A stretch of 64,000 nucleotides of DNA from Parafenestella ontariensis (Eukaryota > Ascomycota > Dothideomycetes > Pleosporales > Cucurbitariaceae): assembly GCA_021596325.1 (NCBI GenBank), contig JAKGDA010000032.1, positions 186,001 to 250,000 of the forward strand. Reading direction: 5' to 3'. The position numbers and the translations under genes are program-made. The notes under the pieces are model-generated. The model did not search any database. It saw only the letters and a program-made list of their open reading frames with translations, and was not told the origin of the DNA. Of this stretch, positions 30,838 to 42,877 are shown one piece after another; the first letter of the stretch is position 1; every line of letters begins with the position of its first letter.

Positions 30838-32901
30838 TCAATCCTTAGCATGCCCCCCAAACCCAGCAGCAACCACGCCCCCAATCGCCGCCCCAATCCC
30901 AATCCGCCGCTTACTACTCGGCCGCCCAACCCGCCACTCCCGACTCGCACTCGGCTTCGCCACCATATGCGGCTCGCCAATCCCCATATGCCCCGGTGGC
31001 GCATCGACGCGCTGCCCATACTGCACGCGCCGATGTCCGACTTCCTCCAGCACCTCGTCGAACTCGCCGTGGTGTGCTTTCGTGCGTTCGGGCGCGATGA
31101 TGGGCGCGCCGAACGCGTGCGAGATTTCCAGCGGGCCGAGCGTGACTTTGCGGCCGAGCTGCCAGAAGCCCCAGTAGACAGGGAGGACGAGGAGTAGAGT
31201 GATGAACGTCGCGGCAAGGGCGCCGCCGAGGTACGCGAAGGAGGTGGTATATTCTTCGACGATGCCGGTGACGGACGTAAGAATTGCCTGGCTGGACATG
31301 CCTGCATCAGCGCGTTTCTTGACGTCGGTGGTGGGCGCGCCGTTGAGGTAGAGCCCCGTGACGAAGCTGAGGGTGTTTATTTTGCGCAGGATTTCGACGG
31401 TGGGGTCGTCTTTGCCCGCCTTGTCGATGTGGTACCAGCAGCGGCTGAATTCCTCCTTGTCCGTGTCGGCGAAGAAGGTGGTTTGTGCCGAGGCGCCGCG
31501 GGTCAAAATGTCCCAGTCGTTCTCGTACGTGAGGTTTGCGGAGGAGCTGTAGAGGTTGTTCATGACGTAGGTTAGGGCGCCGACGGTCGATGTCTCGCCA
31601 AAGTGCTCGTTGAGATCGACGTATTCTAGGACTTTGAGTCCGTCGATTTGTTCGGAGGGGAGGGGAGAGCTGATGGGCGTTGTCTTGGTGTTGTTGAAGA
31701 ACTTGATGTGTGTGACGATGTTCTTGCCGCGTAGTTCCTCTTCGCTGGGCATCATGACGGTGACGGGGTACTGGACAACGGCTGGTCGGACCTCACACGA
31801 GCGCCGGGTCAAAATGCCAGGGCAGGATCCATTCGTTGTACCAGCGTGGCTGTCGACGTATAGCATGTCAAGAATGATGCTAGCGTGTGGCTTGGTGTCG
31901 TTAGCCCAAGAGGAGTTGAAGCTGATGTCCCAGAGAGGGTAGGACGCCGAAACACCGCCTTGCTGACTCTGGCGTTGGAGCCCGTAGTCGACGTCTTCAA
32001 CCGATGTTGAGCAATTGAATGCAAATCCCAGGCCTTTAATAGCTCCGCTGCATTCCTGTCGGAATGGACAGTCGAAGAATGATGCGTTGCCTTCGAGGGA
32101 GTCGTGCACCTTGCCATTCGCAATCTTCCCGTTGTATGCATCAATGACACTCGCCCATGCCGCATCGACAGTCTTGATCTTTCCTTCATCGCCGGGTATA
32201 CCGCCGCGGTTTGGCACCCAGTTCGTCTCGATCCATCCGGTCACCGTGGTGTTGGCATAAGCAACCTGCTGGGTAATGACTGTCTTGGTCGCCTTCTGAA
32301 AAAGAGTACTGTCAATGACAGCAAACTTGGTCATGAGCGCCGCGAGCGCGATGATGTTGAAGTGCTTGCCTGAGGTGATGATAGCGTAGAAACTGTACGA
32401 GTATGCGTGATTCTGGTGCAGCGTCTTCAATGAGCTCCCACGCAGAGCCTTCCTCCACCAAGCGATAGCCAGACCTTGAGCGACCAAGGTGATCAACCCG
32501 AGATTCTGGACTTGGTTCGCAATGTTGAGAAGTACGTTAGGCGCTGTAGGGAATCTTTCAATAGGCCAGTCTTTGACTCGTTTTCCATCTGATTGGGCCA
32601 GAATTGCGACTGCCATAGCCGTGGCAAAGATGATGGTCAATAGACCAGCAAAGCCAATCCACGGGAACTGATGCTTGAAACCAGGTTTCCAGTCGATGCC
32701 ATCATCGTGCTCGGCCTCGTAGCCTTTCTCACCGCACTCTGCGTCCCGAGTGACATTTTTCTCCTCTGGTATTGCTTCGATCTCAATTGCCAGATTCCCT
32801 TTTGAAGACTTGGGCGAGTCCTTCCAGTCATCTTTGTTGAGGTCAATGTCTTTGTTGACCACAGTCGCGGTCTCGGATATGGGTCTGATGTCGTGGTCCA
32901 T
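30838..32901 (-). CDS. Fungal multi-pass membrane protein (DUF3176-like)
   Basis: Intronless, 687 residues, starting at ATG 32899-32901. The acidic cytosolic N-terminus (1-75) precedes hydrophobic segments near 81-103, 125-147 and 181-200. A large presumably extracytosolic domain of about 360 residues follows, with several Cys (SFFDCPFRQEC, SCPGILTRRSCEV) and N-glycosylation sequons, then a last membrane segment (about 570-595, FAYLGGALAATFITLLLVL) and a basic cytosolic tail. This layout matches fungal proteins annotated with DUF3176, whose function is unknown; the family assignment is from memory of the layout, not a profile match. It is convergent with the amine oxidase gene. Confidence 0.75.
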   Translation of the reverse strand: MDHDIRPISETATVVNKDIDLNKDDWKDSPKSSKGNLAIEIEAIPEEKNVTRDAECGEKGYEAEHDDGIDWKPGFKHQFPWIGFAGLLTIIFATAMAVAILAQSDGKRVKDWPIERFPTAPNVLLNIANQVQNLGLITLVAQGLAIAWWRKALRGSSLKTLHQNHAYSYSFYAIITSGKHFNIIALAALMTKFAVIDSTLFQKATKTVITQQVAYANTTVTGWIETNWVPNRGGIPGDEGKIKTVDAAWASVIDAYNGKIANGKVHDSLEGNASFFDCPFRQECSGAIKGLGFAFNCSTSVEDVDYGLQRQSQQGGVSASYPLWDISFNSSWANDTKPHASIILDMLYVDSHAGTTNGSCPGILTRRSCEVRPAVVQYPVTVMMPSEEELRGKNIVTHIKFFNNTKTTPISSPLPSEQIDGLKVLEYVDLNEHFGETSTVGALTYVMNNLYSSSANLTYENDWDILTRGASAQTTFFADTDKEEFSRCWYHIDKAGKDDPTVEILRKINTLSFVTGLYLNGAPTTDVKKRADAGMSSQAILTSVTGIVEEYTTSFAYLGGALAATFITLLLVLPVYWGFWQLGRKVTLGPLEISHAFGAPIIAPERTKAHHGEFDEVLEEVGHRRVQYGQRVDAPPGHMGIGEPHMVAKPSASREWRVGRPSSKRRIGIGAAIGGVVAAGFGGHAKD

Positions 32902-33850
32902 AGTGGCAATTCAGAACGATAGTCTGATGCTCTAGGTGGAAGAGGTAGCCCCAAAAGAGAAATAGATCGAGGACGTAGAGTCGCTCTGATGGGCAATGAA
33001 GGCCTTGAGGAAGAAAGATCTTTCCTACGAAAACGCATCGCGTGCTGCTGGACCGTGGAGTATAAATATACTAGCACGGACCTCGACCTCAGCCAGCCTA
33101 GTGTCCGTTACAACTCCACTGTTTGTCGGGAGCTGACACCACGGCAGGAAGTATGCCAAGATGCATGCTAGTGTTGTTGATGATTGGTGGTGAGTATGTG
33201 TAAGCGAATCTGGATCTCAGCCGCAGCGACCTTTACCAACACAAGCATTCTCTTCCCAGCCCTCCTCATGTTGGCACGAGACCGACCAATCGCCGCGACC
33301 GCCAGAACGGGCTTTTTTCAAGCCACCACAGCTCCAAACAGCTGAACGTCTAGTGCATTCTGCATGGAATTGATCAATCGCTAAACAACTACAAAACTAG
33401 CTCTATCATTTGGACAAATCTGGTCAAGCCACGCTGTTGTCCAACAACGGAAGATGCGGCTAGACCTGTGCTGTGGATCCTAATGTACCGAACATATGGA
33501 ACGGTCTCGGTGAACCGAATGTCTTCTGCATCTGTCATGCATGAATCCACTGTACACATCGCTGCCGTACACATATAAACTGAGGACTACCAGCTACGTT
33601 CGTGGGTTCCTGAAAGGCAAGTCTGCCTTACTTACGAACAGAAATGAAGAATAGAACTCTTGGCAACTTGCTTACGAAGATCTGTGCTCTGCCCTAAGAT
33701 GGGTTACCCGTGTCTCTGGCAAATTTGATGCTGACGCCGAGCATTTTCACGGCCAAATTACTGACTCGCGGTACTCCGGTCTTCTTAACCGTTGTAGTGT
33801 TCGCTTCAAATGTTCTTGAACATGGTACATGGGCGGCTCGCAGACTTTGC
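32902..33850. other. Intergenic
   Basis: This holds the promoter and leader of the membrane-protein gene and the 3' region of the SDR gene. Short open frames on both strands (32989-33171, 33389-33574, 33710-34042) lack domains; the last is antisense to the SDR gene. No repeats or RNA genes were seen. Confidence 0.45.
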
Positions 33851-35064
33851 TCAATCGTTATCTTGTTCGTCCTCTTGGTCTTGCTCCTCCTTGACGTCGT
33901 CTCGACCAGATTGATCTTCTGGAGGCATTGTCACGGGGAAGGAGAGGTGCTTCCAATCTTCAATCTAGGATACGTTAGCGGATGCCCGAGGAACAAATTG
34001 CTTCGTGCTGGAACAGCAAATGTAGACATACCTCTTCGGTAATACTCTTTAATCGATCTCTGATGCTTTCTACAGCGTAGCTTCCTAGGATCAGCCGCAA
34101 CGGCGGATAACTGCAATGGCCCAGCTGCCACACCAACTCGGCGCTTTTGACAGCGCTCACTGGTTGCCTATCATTTAACCACTGCACCATTCGCCGCGCG
34201 TGTTGTGCAGGACTTGTCAATGTCGAGTACGGCTCGCTAGGATTCGGTTTCACGAAGAAATGCCCATAACGCTTCGGCTTGGGAGGCCCTACTCCAGGTG
34301 CGGGTGCAGAAGTATAGCTGGGGGGAATGATGCTGTCGTCAGGCTCATCTAAGCGGACGTGTCCGGGCTCAACCAGGGTCGCTTTAATGTTGAAGACGTC
34401 AATCTCATATAACATTGACTCTATCAGGCCCTCAACGGCATATTTTGTAGCACAGTATGGACCCAGTCCTGGGACACCGAGTGCTCCTGCTGTGGATGAG
34501 AACACCAGGTACCGGCCGTAATTCTGCGCGCGAAAGTATGGAAGGGACAATTGTATGATATGCAGAGTGCCGAGGAAGTTCGTGGTGAATTGATTGCGGA
34601 GGTCGTACTCGTCTTGGTCCTCGCATGCTGCTATGACGCCGTACCCGGTGCTGTTCGCGATAACGTCTACCCGACCCCAGTATTCAATACTCTTCTTTAT
34701 TACGTGATCTACTGTTTCCCGCACTCTTACGTCGCATAGAAGCCCTAGGCAATTCCTATCCTGCCATTTATTCATCTGCTCCGTTGTGTTTTCTTGTGTC
34801 CACCCGACTGCCGTACATTGGTCACCGTGTGCGAGGATAGCTCGAACGAGGGATCGCCCCATATGCCCCGTGGCTCCGAAGACCTGTATAGGATCCAATC
34901 AGCTATTGTGCGGATCGAGCTTCAATGGGAATGCATACAATCCATACTGCTTGCTTCGGCGGGTTCTGTTCGGACGGTGGATCGCAGGTCGCAGGAAGTC
35001 TGAGGTTGGGATTCTGGATGGCAGCGCCTGGCGAAAGGCTCTGGCTCGCGGTATCAAACTCCAT
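33851..35064 (-). CDS. Short-chain dehydrogenase/reductase
   Basis: Three exons (34939-35064, 34032-34883, 33851-33964) give 364 codons (363 residues). It is an NAD(P)-dependent oxidoreductase with a Rossmann fold. Seen: exon 1 ends KQAVWI and joins VFGATGHMGRSLV, the cofactor-binding Gly motif; then LCDVRVRET, NSTGYGV in the NNAG position, SSTAGALG with the catalytic serine, and YCATK with the catalytic Tyr and Lys. The C-terminal extension after the second intron (IEDWKHLSFPVTMPPEDQSG, then acidic) is typical of fungal classical SDRs of this size. The ATG at 35062-35064 is the first in frame upstream of the motif. Substrate unknown. It is divergent from MMM1. Confidence 0.87.
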
Positions 35065-35819
35065 AGGAAGGTGGAAGAGAGTATATGTCGACGTGAGGCT
35101 GTTCCAGAACGCGGGGGATGTGGGAGCGGTACCAGCCAATCGGAGACGTTTAAAATGCGGCAGTTACAATTGCCGCAAAGTCCGTCTGCATCAAAGCAGA
35201 GGATATCGCCGAAGTGAATAACAAGGAGGGCGCTAGGAATCGATGTATACTTGCATGCACCAAGTCTGGAATAGTCGTAGTTGTGGTCGCTGTCGCCAGT
35301 CGTCTGCCGCAGGGACTCAAGGCAAGAGGAACCTCCTCTCGTCGAGCAAGAACCGAAGCCCGTCCACGAGAAGCTGGCTCGGAAAAGCCTGTTGCCGGTT
35401 CATAAAGTTGCTGACTAGTATGAATAACATAATAAAGATGTCCAAGTGCAAGGGCGAGGTCAGGAAGAAGTGATAGGCCAGAAAGAGGAATGCCTGTGTC
35501 CGGTACCTGCTCCGGATGGACCGAATGACTCTCGCTGCCTTGACGGCGTTGGCATGGTTCGAAGGGACTCGGAACCTGACGGCTTTGTGAAGAGCCATGT
35601 TTATAGCGAATCTTCTGAGGAGGTCTGATGTTGGGGTTGATCTGGGGTAAGGTACTGGAGATCGGAGTGTGGAGCGACGCGACGGGACAGCCATGGTCTT
35701 ATCGATAGCTCCTTCTCTCCGAATCCCTGCACTTGTTACGTCGTTTCATGAATTCACCACCTCAGAAACCCTCATACACCATGGCCTCACCCAGCCAATA
35801 ACAGTAACAACCTCTAACC
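35065..35819. other. Divergent intergenic region, SDR gene / MMM1
   Basis: A 755-base region holding both promoters. Open frames crossing it have no recognisable domains. No repeats or RNA genes were seen. Confidence 0.45.
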
Positions 35820-37374
35820 ATGGCCAAATCCGTCCCATCAACCTTACCACCGCCGATCATAGAAGGCGGCTCCTCGTACACCTCTTCCCCATCCCCACAC
35901 CAACAGAAACAAACCCCACTAACATTCCCCCAGCCTATCCTTCACCCAAGGCTTCCTCCTCGGCCAACTCTCCATCGCTCTCCTAATCTTCTGCTTCATA
36001 AAATTCTTCATCTTCGGCGAACCCCCCTCCGCTGACGACCGCGCCCTACACCTCAACTCGCTCCGCCGCGCACGAACAACAGCCCACAAGCAGTCCATCA
36101 AGACACTCAGAACACGCGCAAACTCAACGACCCTGTCCTTGCGCCACAAGCCGTCGCGGACGGTGATCAGGAAGGGCGAGGAGAGTAGAGGGGGCCCAAG
36201 CATCGCGACGATATTAGCGAAGACATATTACAATGTGAAGGGCCACCAGCCAGAGAGTTTAGACTGGTTCAACGTCCTCATCGCACAGACGATAGCGCAG
36301 TTACGTGCTGATGCGAGACAAGACGATGCGGTGCTCACGTCTCTTACCGAAGTGCTGAACTCAGGGAGCAAGCCCGACTGGATAGGAGAGATTCGCGTCA
36401 CGGAGATAGCGCTAGGCGACGAGTTCCCCATCTTCAGCAACTGCCGCGTGATGCCTGCGGAAGATGGGTTCTGGTACGGGCCAGGAAGCACCGGGAATGA
36501 GGAAGGCCGACTCCAAGCGCGCATGGACGTGGATCTGAGCGATGTGATTACCATCGGCGTGGAAACAACACTGAACTTGAACTGGCCGAAACCAATGTCC
36601 GCCGTCCTGCCCGTCGCGCTCGCCGTCAGCATCGTCCGCTTCTCAGGAACCCTCGCTGTGTCGTTTATCCCCTCCTCGTCCCCTACCGCGACTGCCACCT
36701 CGCCAACGTCAAACTCCCATCTCGGCTCCGATCCAGACCGCCCATCCACATCCTCCTCCTCTTCAAACGCAACGCCCCACCGCCCCACGACTCTAGCATT
36801 CACCTTCCTCGACGACTACCGCCTCGACCTCTCCGTCCGCTCCCTCGTCGGCTCGCGCTCCCGCCTGCAAGACGTGCCGAAAATCGCGCAACTCATCGAG
36901 TCCCGCGTACACGCCTGGTTCGACGAGCGCGCCGTCGAGCCGCGATTCCAGCAAATCGTCCTCCCGTCCCTCTGGCCGCGGAAACACAACACGCGAGGCG
37001 GCGCAACGGAAGACGCTGACGCGGTGATTGACGAAGACGAGGGCATTGACGTCGCAGACACCGCACAACCAGGCGGTGCGAGGCCGGAATCTACATCCAC
37101 AACATCTTTTATACCCACGTCGTCCACGGCGTCGACGTTCGAAGCGCGGATTGAAGCCGAGGGCGCGAAACTGCGCGAAGCAGAAGTCAAGGCGGGGGAG
37201 CGCAGACCTGCTGCGCCGGAACGCATGCGTAGTGGAGATGGGAGCAGTGTGGAAGGGATGCGGTGGAGAGGCGAGCAGAGGGGGAGAACGACGGGGGAGC
37301 AGAGTCGACCGCGGCCTATGAGTCGGATTAGTGGATTGCTGGGGAGTATGCCGGGGGCTATGCCGCGAGGATGA
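35820..37374 (+). CDS. MMM1: Maintenance of mitochondrial morphology protein 1 (Mmm1)
   Basis: Two exons (35820-35875, 35934-37374) give 499 codons (498 residues). Mmm1 is the ER-anchored subunit of the ERMES complex that tethers ER to mitochondria and moves phospholipids. Seen: lumenal N-terminus MAKSVPSTLPPPIIEGGS, then after a 58-base intron (donor GTACAC, branch CTAAC) SFTQGFLLGQLSIALLIFC, the start of the single membrane segment, then the SMP lipid-transfer domain. Family motifs are HQPESLDWFNVLIAQTIAQL, KPDWIGEIRVTEIALGDEF and LNLNWPKPMSAVLPVALAVS. The SMP domain is interrupted by a Ser/Thr/Pro-rich insertion (about 245-280), and the C-terminus is a long disordered basic tail. The intron is inferred; reading straight through leaves the frame. 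Confidence 0.93.
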
Positions 37375-37958
37375 TGATGATAGCATTTGAAAATGGGTGC
37401 ATGTATATAGTTGTACGATATGGCGCCGTTCACGAACGAACGCAGTTTATTGAAAAAAGCATGGCACAGCCAAACGAATTTATAAGTTCAGATCGGATTC
37501 TAGGACTTTGGCATACAACATCCCTTCAATTCATGATTCGATAGCGGCACTCTATCCCATCTCATCCTACCCCATGCCAGTCAACCAACGCGTAGACCAG
37601 TTTGTCTAATGTATATCATACAGTTCCACGTTTTCGCTCAAGGAGAAATCTCAACTTCAGCCAGCCAGCCAACCGTCCTAACCTATCCCATCCTATCCTT
37701 CCCAATACAAAGAGCGAGTTAAAAGAAAAACGCCACGGGTATCCCAACATCTTTTTCTAGTTCGTGCGTGCTGGTGACAAAATAACAAAAGTGGTAACCA
37801 ACCTAACAAGAGACAAGGTACCGTAAACTCAAGGTAAGATAAGGAAAAGAAAGAGTTCTGACATGTGGTAATGAACAGTCAGGGGAGAGAGAAGAGGAAG
37901 CGACGTTGGCTATCCCAAGCACAATATACAACTCAACTCAAGTTGCCATGGGACAAGT
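37375..37958. other. Convergent 3' regions
   Basis: This 3' sequence lies between MMM1 and the facing DDT/WHIM gene. Pyrimidine- and TCCCAT-type stretches near 37550-37700 are notable but short. No gene. Confidence 0.5.
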
Positions 37959-40364
37959 CTACTGCCAGCTGGAAGCGGGAGTGGGCGCTGGCAGGCCTGA
38001 GAAAGGCTGCTGTTGCGGACGTGTTTCTGGGTTACTGACGGGGAACTGCGGAGGTTGCTGCGGTTGTTGTTGTTGCGGCTGCGTGACTGTGTTGTTGACG
38101 ACGGGGAACTGGGGAGGCTGAGGCTGTTGCGGTTGTGGGACTGGGTTGCTGACGGGGAACTGGGCCGGCGGCTGCGGTGGCTGCTGCTGGGGCTTTGGAG
38201 CTTCATCAGGCGCGCTGTATGGTGGAGTGGGAGCAGAGAAGAACCCCTCGATGCTAGGTAGCGTGGTAGGATTACCTGCGGGCGGGTGCTGCTGAACGAC
38301 AGGAACGATTGGCGCTGTATAGGGCTGTTGCGACATGACTGGGACGCTATTCGGAACAGGTGCTGGTACAGCGTGAACAGGTTGTGGCGCCGGTGGTGGT
38401 GCGGCTTGCAGTGGCGGCGCTGGAGCAGGTGCAATCTCTGGCTGTCTCGTTGCGCCAGGGCCGGCCAGGGGCACACTCGTCGGGTACGTGGGTTGATGTC
38501 CTACACCATTCGTTACGGTGGTATGAGGTGCAGAGACATTAGGAGGTGGAGCACTGGGAGGATCGAAGGCTCCTTTGCGATAGCGTAGAGTCACCATGAG
38601 GGTCTCCGGCTCCTGCGATTCCTCCTCTTCTGAAGACTCGTCGCTTGCATTGTCCACGTCATCGTCGAGGTCCATCTGATCAGGTTCGTCTTCGTCTTCA
38701 TCCCCGCCATCCCAGGATGTCGCATCTTCTTCGTCCTCTGAGTCGAATGTGCGGTTCAGGCGACCGTTCGTGGTGCCTCTATTCCCGGCCCGGGTAGACC
38801 GACCGTGAGCAGCATGTGGCTCCTCCGACCCATCGGACCGACCATTCTCTCCAGTCGCAGGCGAAGCGCGGTCCTCAACCTGCCCACTATGTAATGTCTC
38901 ACCATAAAGACCAGTTGCACGGGACCTGACTTGCCGACCACTAGCTGTGACAGTCGGACCGGAGGGCACAGCAGGTGTCTCTCTACCTGATTGTCGTCCA
39001 GACCGACGGGAGGGAAGATTGTCCGAGTCGAAGTCATCCTCTTCTGAGAAGGTGTATCGTAAGCGCTTGCCTCGGGTGCGACCTTCGTAGAGGGAGTAAC
39101 CAGGCTCGGGCCGGGTGAAGTTAGCGGTGCGTTGGAGGCGGTACTCGCGGCGCTTTCGCTTCTGTGAAATGTCAGGTAGGGTTGACACATGTGTTTATAG
39201 ATACTCACATTTTCCGAGGCTTCGAAGCGTGGGACGGCGTTGATCATCCGCTCCCCGAGCGCCTTCGCCTCCTTGTGACCATCTTCTTCCTCGAGCTTCT
39301 TGGCAAGTACCTGGAGCTCCTCGATAGACCCGGCGACGCTAAACCACTGAACATTCTTCAGCTTCGGATCGCTCTCGCGATAGATGCGGAAGTGGGTGTC
39401 ATTTTGCCCTTCAACCAGCCAATACCGGCGCTTGTCACCGTCGCGACCCCATGGCTGTACGGAGAGTGGAATATTTGTGTCGAGCTTGTCCTTGGTTGTC
39501 CGTGATTTGTATGCATTGTTAATCATGAGCTTGATTTGTTCGTTCTGGTTGAGACTCCAAAGAGTGAGGGTGTGTAGGAGGGTGATCTGGGGTACTAGTT
39601 AGATACTGGCAGCAGCAGCATGCCTTTGCACTTACGCGCTCAGTCGCAGTCATGGTGTTGAAGCCGCGACCACCGCTAATTGGATTTGCAGTCCATTCTT
39701 TGGGCCATTGCGACTTCTGGGTTTGGATGGCTTCTTCGAGGGCGCGACCATAGTGACCTTTCCTGTCAAGCGCAACAATGTCAGCTATGGACTATTCCAA
39801 ACGCACTGGCATGGCTACGCGACCAGCTTCCATATATTTACAAGGGGCATAAGGATCGGACTGACTCGACGGGTTTCTTGCGATTGAGGACCAGGCCTAG
39901 CAGGGCGCATAGCAGGCCTTCGACATCGGGGGATGGTAGCTCCTCCGCAACGCCTAGCTCGATGTCCTGAGGCCCAACATGCGGGGCGCCACGGGGAAAT
40001 GCTTCGTTGAATCGCGACCGGAACATTACAATGAACTATAGTATCAAGTCGTTAGCGACGTCCTGACGTAACGGCGGTGCGCGATGAATGCGCGATCGCG
40101 GCGCGATGCGACGCGACTGACGCGTCCAATACGTACAGCAATGTCTGGGTTATCCTCCGGAACAGGCTCATGTGGCGGCGATGCGGGACGCTTCCTTGGA
40201 GGCGGCGAGGGGGAGCGATGTTTGAAGAAGGTCAGGATAGTGCCGTTCGCCTTCTTCTTCTTTTTCTGAGGAGAGGGTTTCGTAGATTTTACGGGTGCGA
40301 CCTCGACAGGCATTTCGTCGTCAGTCGACGGAGGGGAGGATAGAGACGAGTCCGAGTCGGCCAT
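37959..40364 (-). CDS. DDT/WHIM-domain chromatin protein with Pro/Gln-rich repeats
   Basis: Five exons (40137-40364, 39866-40035, 39636-39762, 39209-39586, 37959-39161) give 702 codons (701 residues). Seen: a Ser/Lys-rich N-terminus (KPSPQKKKKKANG, then SPSPPPRKRPASPP); a DDT-like helical region (IVMFRSRFNEAFP, VEGLLCALLGLVLNRKKP); a helical WHIM-like region (TERITLLHTLTLWSLN); and a segment typical of WHIM/Rsf1-like proteins (GRDGDKRRYWLVEGQNDTHF, WFSVAGSIEELQVLAKKLEE). Basic KRKRREYRLQRTAN, an acidic Asp/Glu stretch and a long Pro/Gln tail with degenerate repeats follow. Proteins of this layout are accessory subunits of ISWI-type nucleosome remodellers; that role here is inference. The exon-4/5 junction reads ASEN-KRKRR. 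Confidence 0.82.
38022..38185 (-). repeat. Degenerate in-frame repeat in Pro/Gln tail
   Basis: Within the DDT/WHIM gene, three copies of a unit of about 17-21 codons repeat: QFPVSNPVPQPQQPQPP, QFPVVNNTVTQPQQQQ and QFPVSNPETRPQQQ. Each begins with the core QFPVxN and ends in a Gln/Pro run. The DNA copies share GACGGGGAACTG on the plus strand. Confidence 0.75.
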
Positions 40365-42877
40365 GTTCGCGGTTGTGCGGTTTAGAGTGGTGGTCGAAGT
40401 TGAGGCTGCTGAGGAGAGGGAACAACGACGGAGCACGGCTAGGCACGTATGAGGTAATCTCTCTTTCGCTAGCACAGAGAGCGACTAATTAGATCCCTGT
40501 AAATGCAGCTTTCAAAGGATAATGATTTGCACCAAATACGTATCTGTGTGAAGCGGCAGCGTTTCAAAGGGGTTCACACAGGAAGTAGCATTATTAGGCG
40601 GGGAAATAGTCTATTCAAAGAGGTCCTGTTGGTCTATATAACGATCGGCTGCATCTTGCTCGATGTTTGAATATCCAAAGCGAGTGCCAAGCAAATCTCT
40701 CAGCTATATGCCCACACCAGCGACTAACAATTGCGCGTGCCAGCCCATTAGAACGGCATCCAATGTTCGGAGCGTCTTGAAGTGTTTCCCGTTTGAGGGC
40801 TGTCTATGTTTTTCCTACCCTAGCTCATAATTCCGCGCCCATTCGCGACTGCCTCAATACACAACCCAACGGGGAGATGATCAACGTCTGCGATGACGGT
40901 TGCAATTGTCCTTTGTGGCAACATTGAATTGATCCACGGTCTTGCCATCACAATGCTTCTAACGAATTCGTGTTTCATCGTCTTCGCGTAGTAGGCGTTC
41001 ACCCGCAGGCCTTTTGACGGCAGTTTCGAGCCCCGAGAAGCTCCCAATTTGCAGGGGAAGAGAGTGAGGCGTGCACAACCTTCAGCCAGGGAACCAGTGC
41101 GCCTGGGCATTGATGCGTTCTAATGGTGTTTTGGGCCCGAACTGCGTCGTGCGCTAATAACTCCTTCTCTTCCGCAGCACAGCGCGTTGCAATAAAACAT
41201 AATAGACGCAAAAACGCGAGGAAACAATAGCGAGTATTCTCTAGAAACTGTGTAAGTGATTGGGAGGCGTCGTGAGTCCATTTGGATCTCCGCATGCGCG
41301 AATGCACAGGTCGCACTTTAGGCGATCTCACAACCAGTCTGCGCGATCGCGGGGCTGCAGTAGGCACTCCAACCCACTACTACCACCACATGCCTGCGAT
41401 GACCAGAAATAAGTCGCGATAATCACAAGACAGGTGGCTGCAATGGAGATTAAGTGCTAGGGGGGACGAGAGAGGAGTGGATGCATAGAGACATGAGAGA
41501 TCGAAAAAGTTAGACTAGAAGAAGAATCAGCTTATGCGACAACTATGACTGGGTCAACAGCGGCTTAGCTGTGTTGTTGGAATGTGGATGAGGGAGCGGA
41601 GGGAGAGAGTGAACTTGAGGTGGAGGTCAAGCGAGGTGAGCTAACAGCTGCCAGGTCACGTGAGCGCGCACTGCACCTACAAGATGTTGAGTGTAACTAT
41701 GTCAAGTCCGTCTACGTCATTCCTAGGTGGAGATAGCCTTACAAAACCTTACGTAGATGTTAGTGATGATACAGCCCATCCGAATGAACACATGTGGTTC
41801 CCAATAGGCTCTTGCGACGATGGTTTGCGGTTGTAACAGGGAGATGTCACCTCCTTCGGCGACTAGAATCAACCTCCTCACTAAGGGTACCGAAACGTCT
41901 GGTTGAGGTTGTACGTAGTTGTTAATGCTGAATGTTGCCATAGGGTCGTTCTTCGGCAGAAACAGTACGTCTTGGTGGCTGAAGGATGATCGGGGCCTTC
42001 TCAATATAGGAAGGAGATAGAAGGTCGCCTCTCATCCATGTGGGTGCACACCAAAGGTCTGGAAGTTGGACTATGGAAGCCAAGCCAATTCACGCCTCAT
42101 GCGGGGCTATCTGCGATCCATGGTTGCGGTCGATGCGGAAAGAACTTCCAAATGGATAGCTGTGCCTCATTGCGCGCAATATCGTCCTCTCATTAGCAGG
42201 AGAAGCGCCCGAGAAACAAGAGCTTGGTGAGTGAGGAGCGTAGCTGAAACATAGCAAAGCTGGTGCTTGCCCTGACGGCCTAAGACTGCGAGAGGCGATG
42301 TGATGACGCTGAGTGGTCCTCAGAAGGCATGGATGGGCGGGGCAGGGATTCCGGAGGGTGCCAAAGATAGACGAGTGGAGCGGCAAGATATTGGGTGCAA
42401 CGACGGGTGAAACGGAGACACAGAAGGCGGTAGTGGATGCATTGGCGTAGGTTGGCTCTCGTGTCTGGAGCGCGCGCGCCGGCAGCCTTTTGGCAGGCCA
42501 TCCGGCCGCATCTTGGGCTGCTTGGATGCGCCGTTGGAGGGGCGTGGAATTGGGGTCAAGGGTCAGCGTCAGGGTCGCGCATGCCACATTATTGACACGC
42601 GTAGCCCTCTCTTTTGCCGCGACTGCCCACAATTGCGAAACCGCGCTCCACACTCCCTTTGCCTACTAAACACTTGTGTCCTGTTCTTCTTTTCTGCTCC
42701 AGTTTAGAGTAGTTATTGTGTGCAGCCGACCGTTGATCCTCCCGCTGCTCCTGCCCGATCCATCTGCGTGCATGCGCTCCCTGCACCGATAATTGTTCCC
42801 TGACACGGCCCGACACTCGTTATCACCACATCCCCGCCTCTTCTGGCCACAACATCCTCACACACGTCACCGCAAAC
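40365..42877. other. Long stretch without a supported gene
   Basis: This 2.5 kb holds the promoters of two divergent genes. Minus-strand frames at 40820-41110, 41723-42004 (72 codons from ATG) and 42090-42653 have no domain I recognise and no clear splicing. A TC-rich leader is visible at about 42680-42877 ahead of the BAR gene. No RNA gene or repeat was found. Confidence 0.45.

Noticed and set aside
33710..34042. Hydrophobic plus-strand frame opposite the SDR C-terminus
   Set aside because: It overlaps the SDR gene antisense, and the hydrophobic run comes from the complement of the acidic Glu/Asp/Gln tail.
36793..37433. Two overlapping minus-strand frames opposite MMM1
   Set aside because: Antisense shadows of the GC-rich MMM1 3' half with Ser/Arg low complexity.
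41723..42004. Small minus-strand protein starting MATFSINNYVQ
   Set aside because: It has an ATG, but there is no recognisable homology, splice partner or coding signal strong enough to call a gene.
42090..42653. 187-codon minus-strand frame in the BAR gene upstream region
   Set aside because: No domain or plausible splicing; composition (Ala, Arg, Pro, Ser) fits antisense of promoter and leader DNA.
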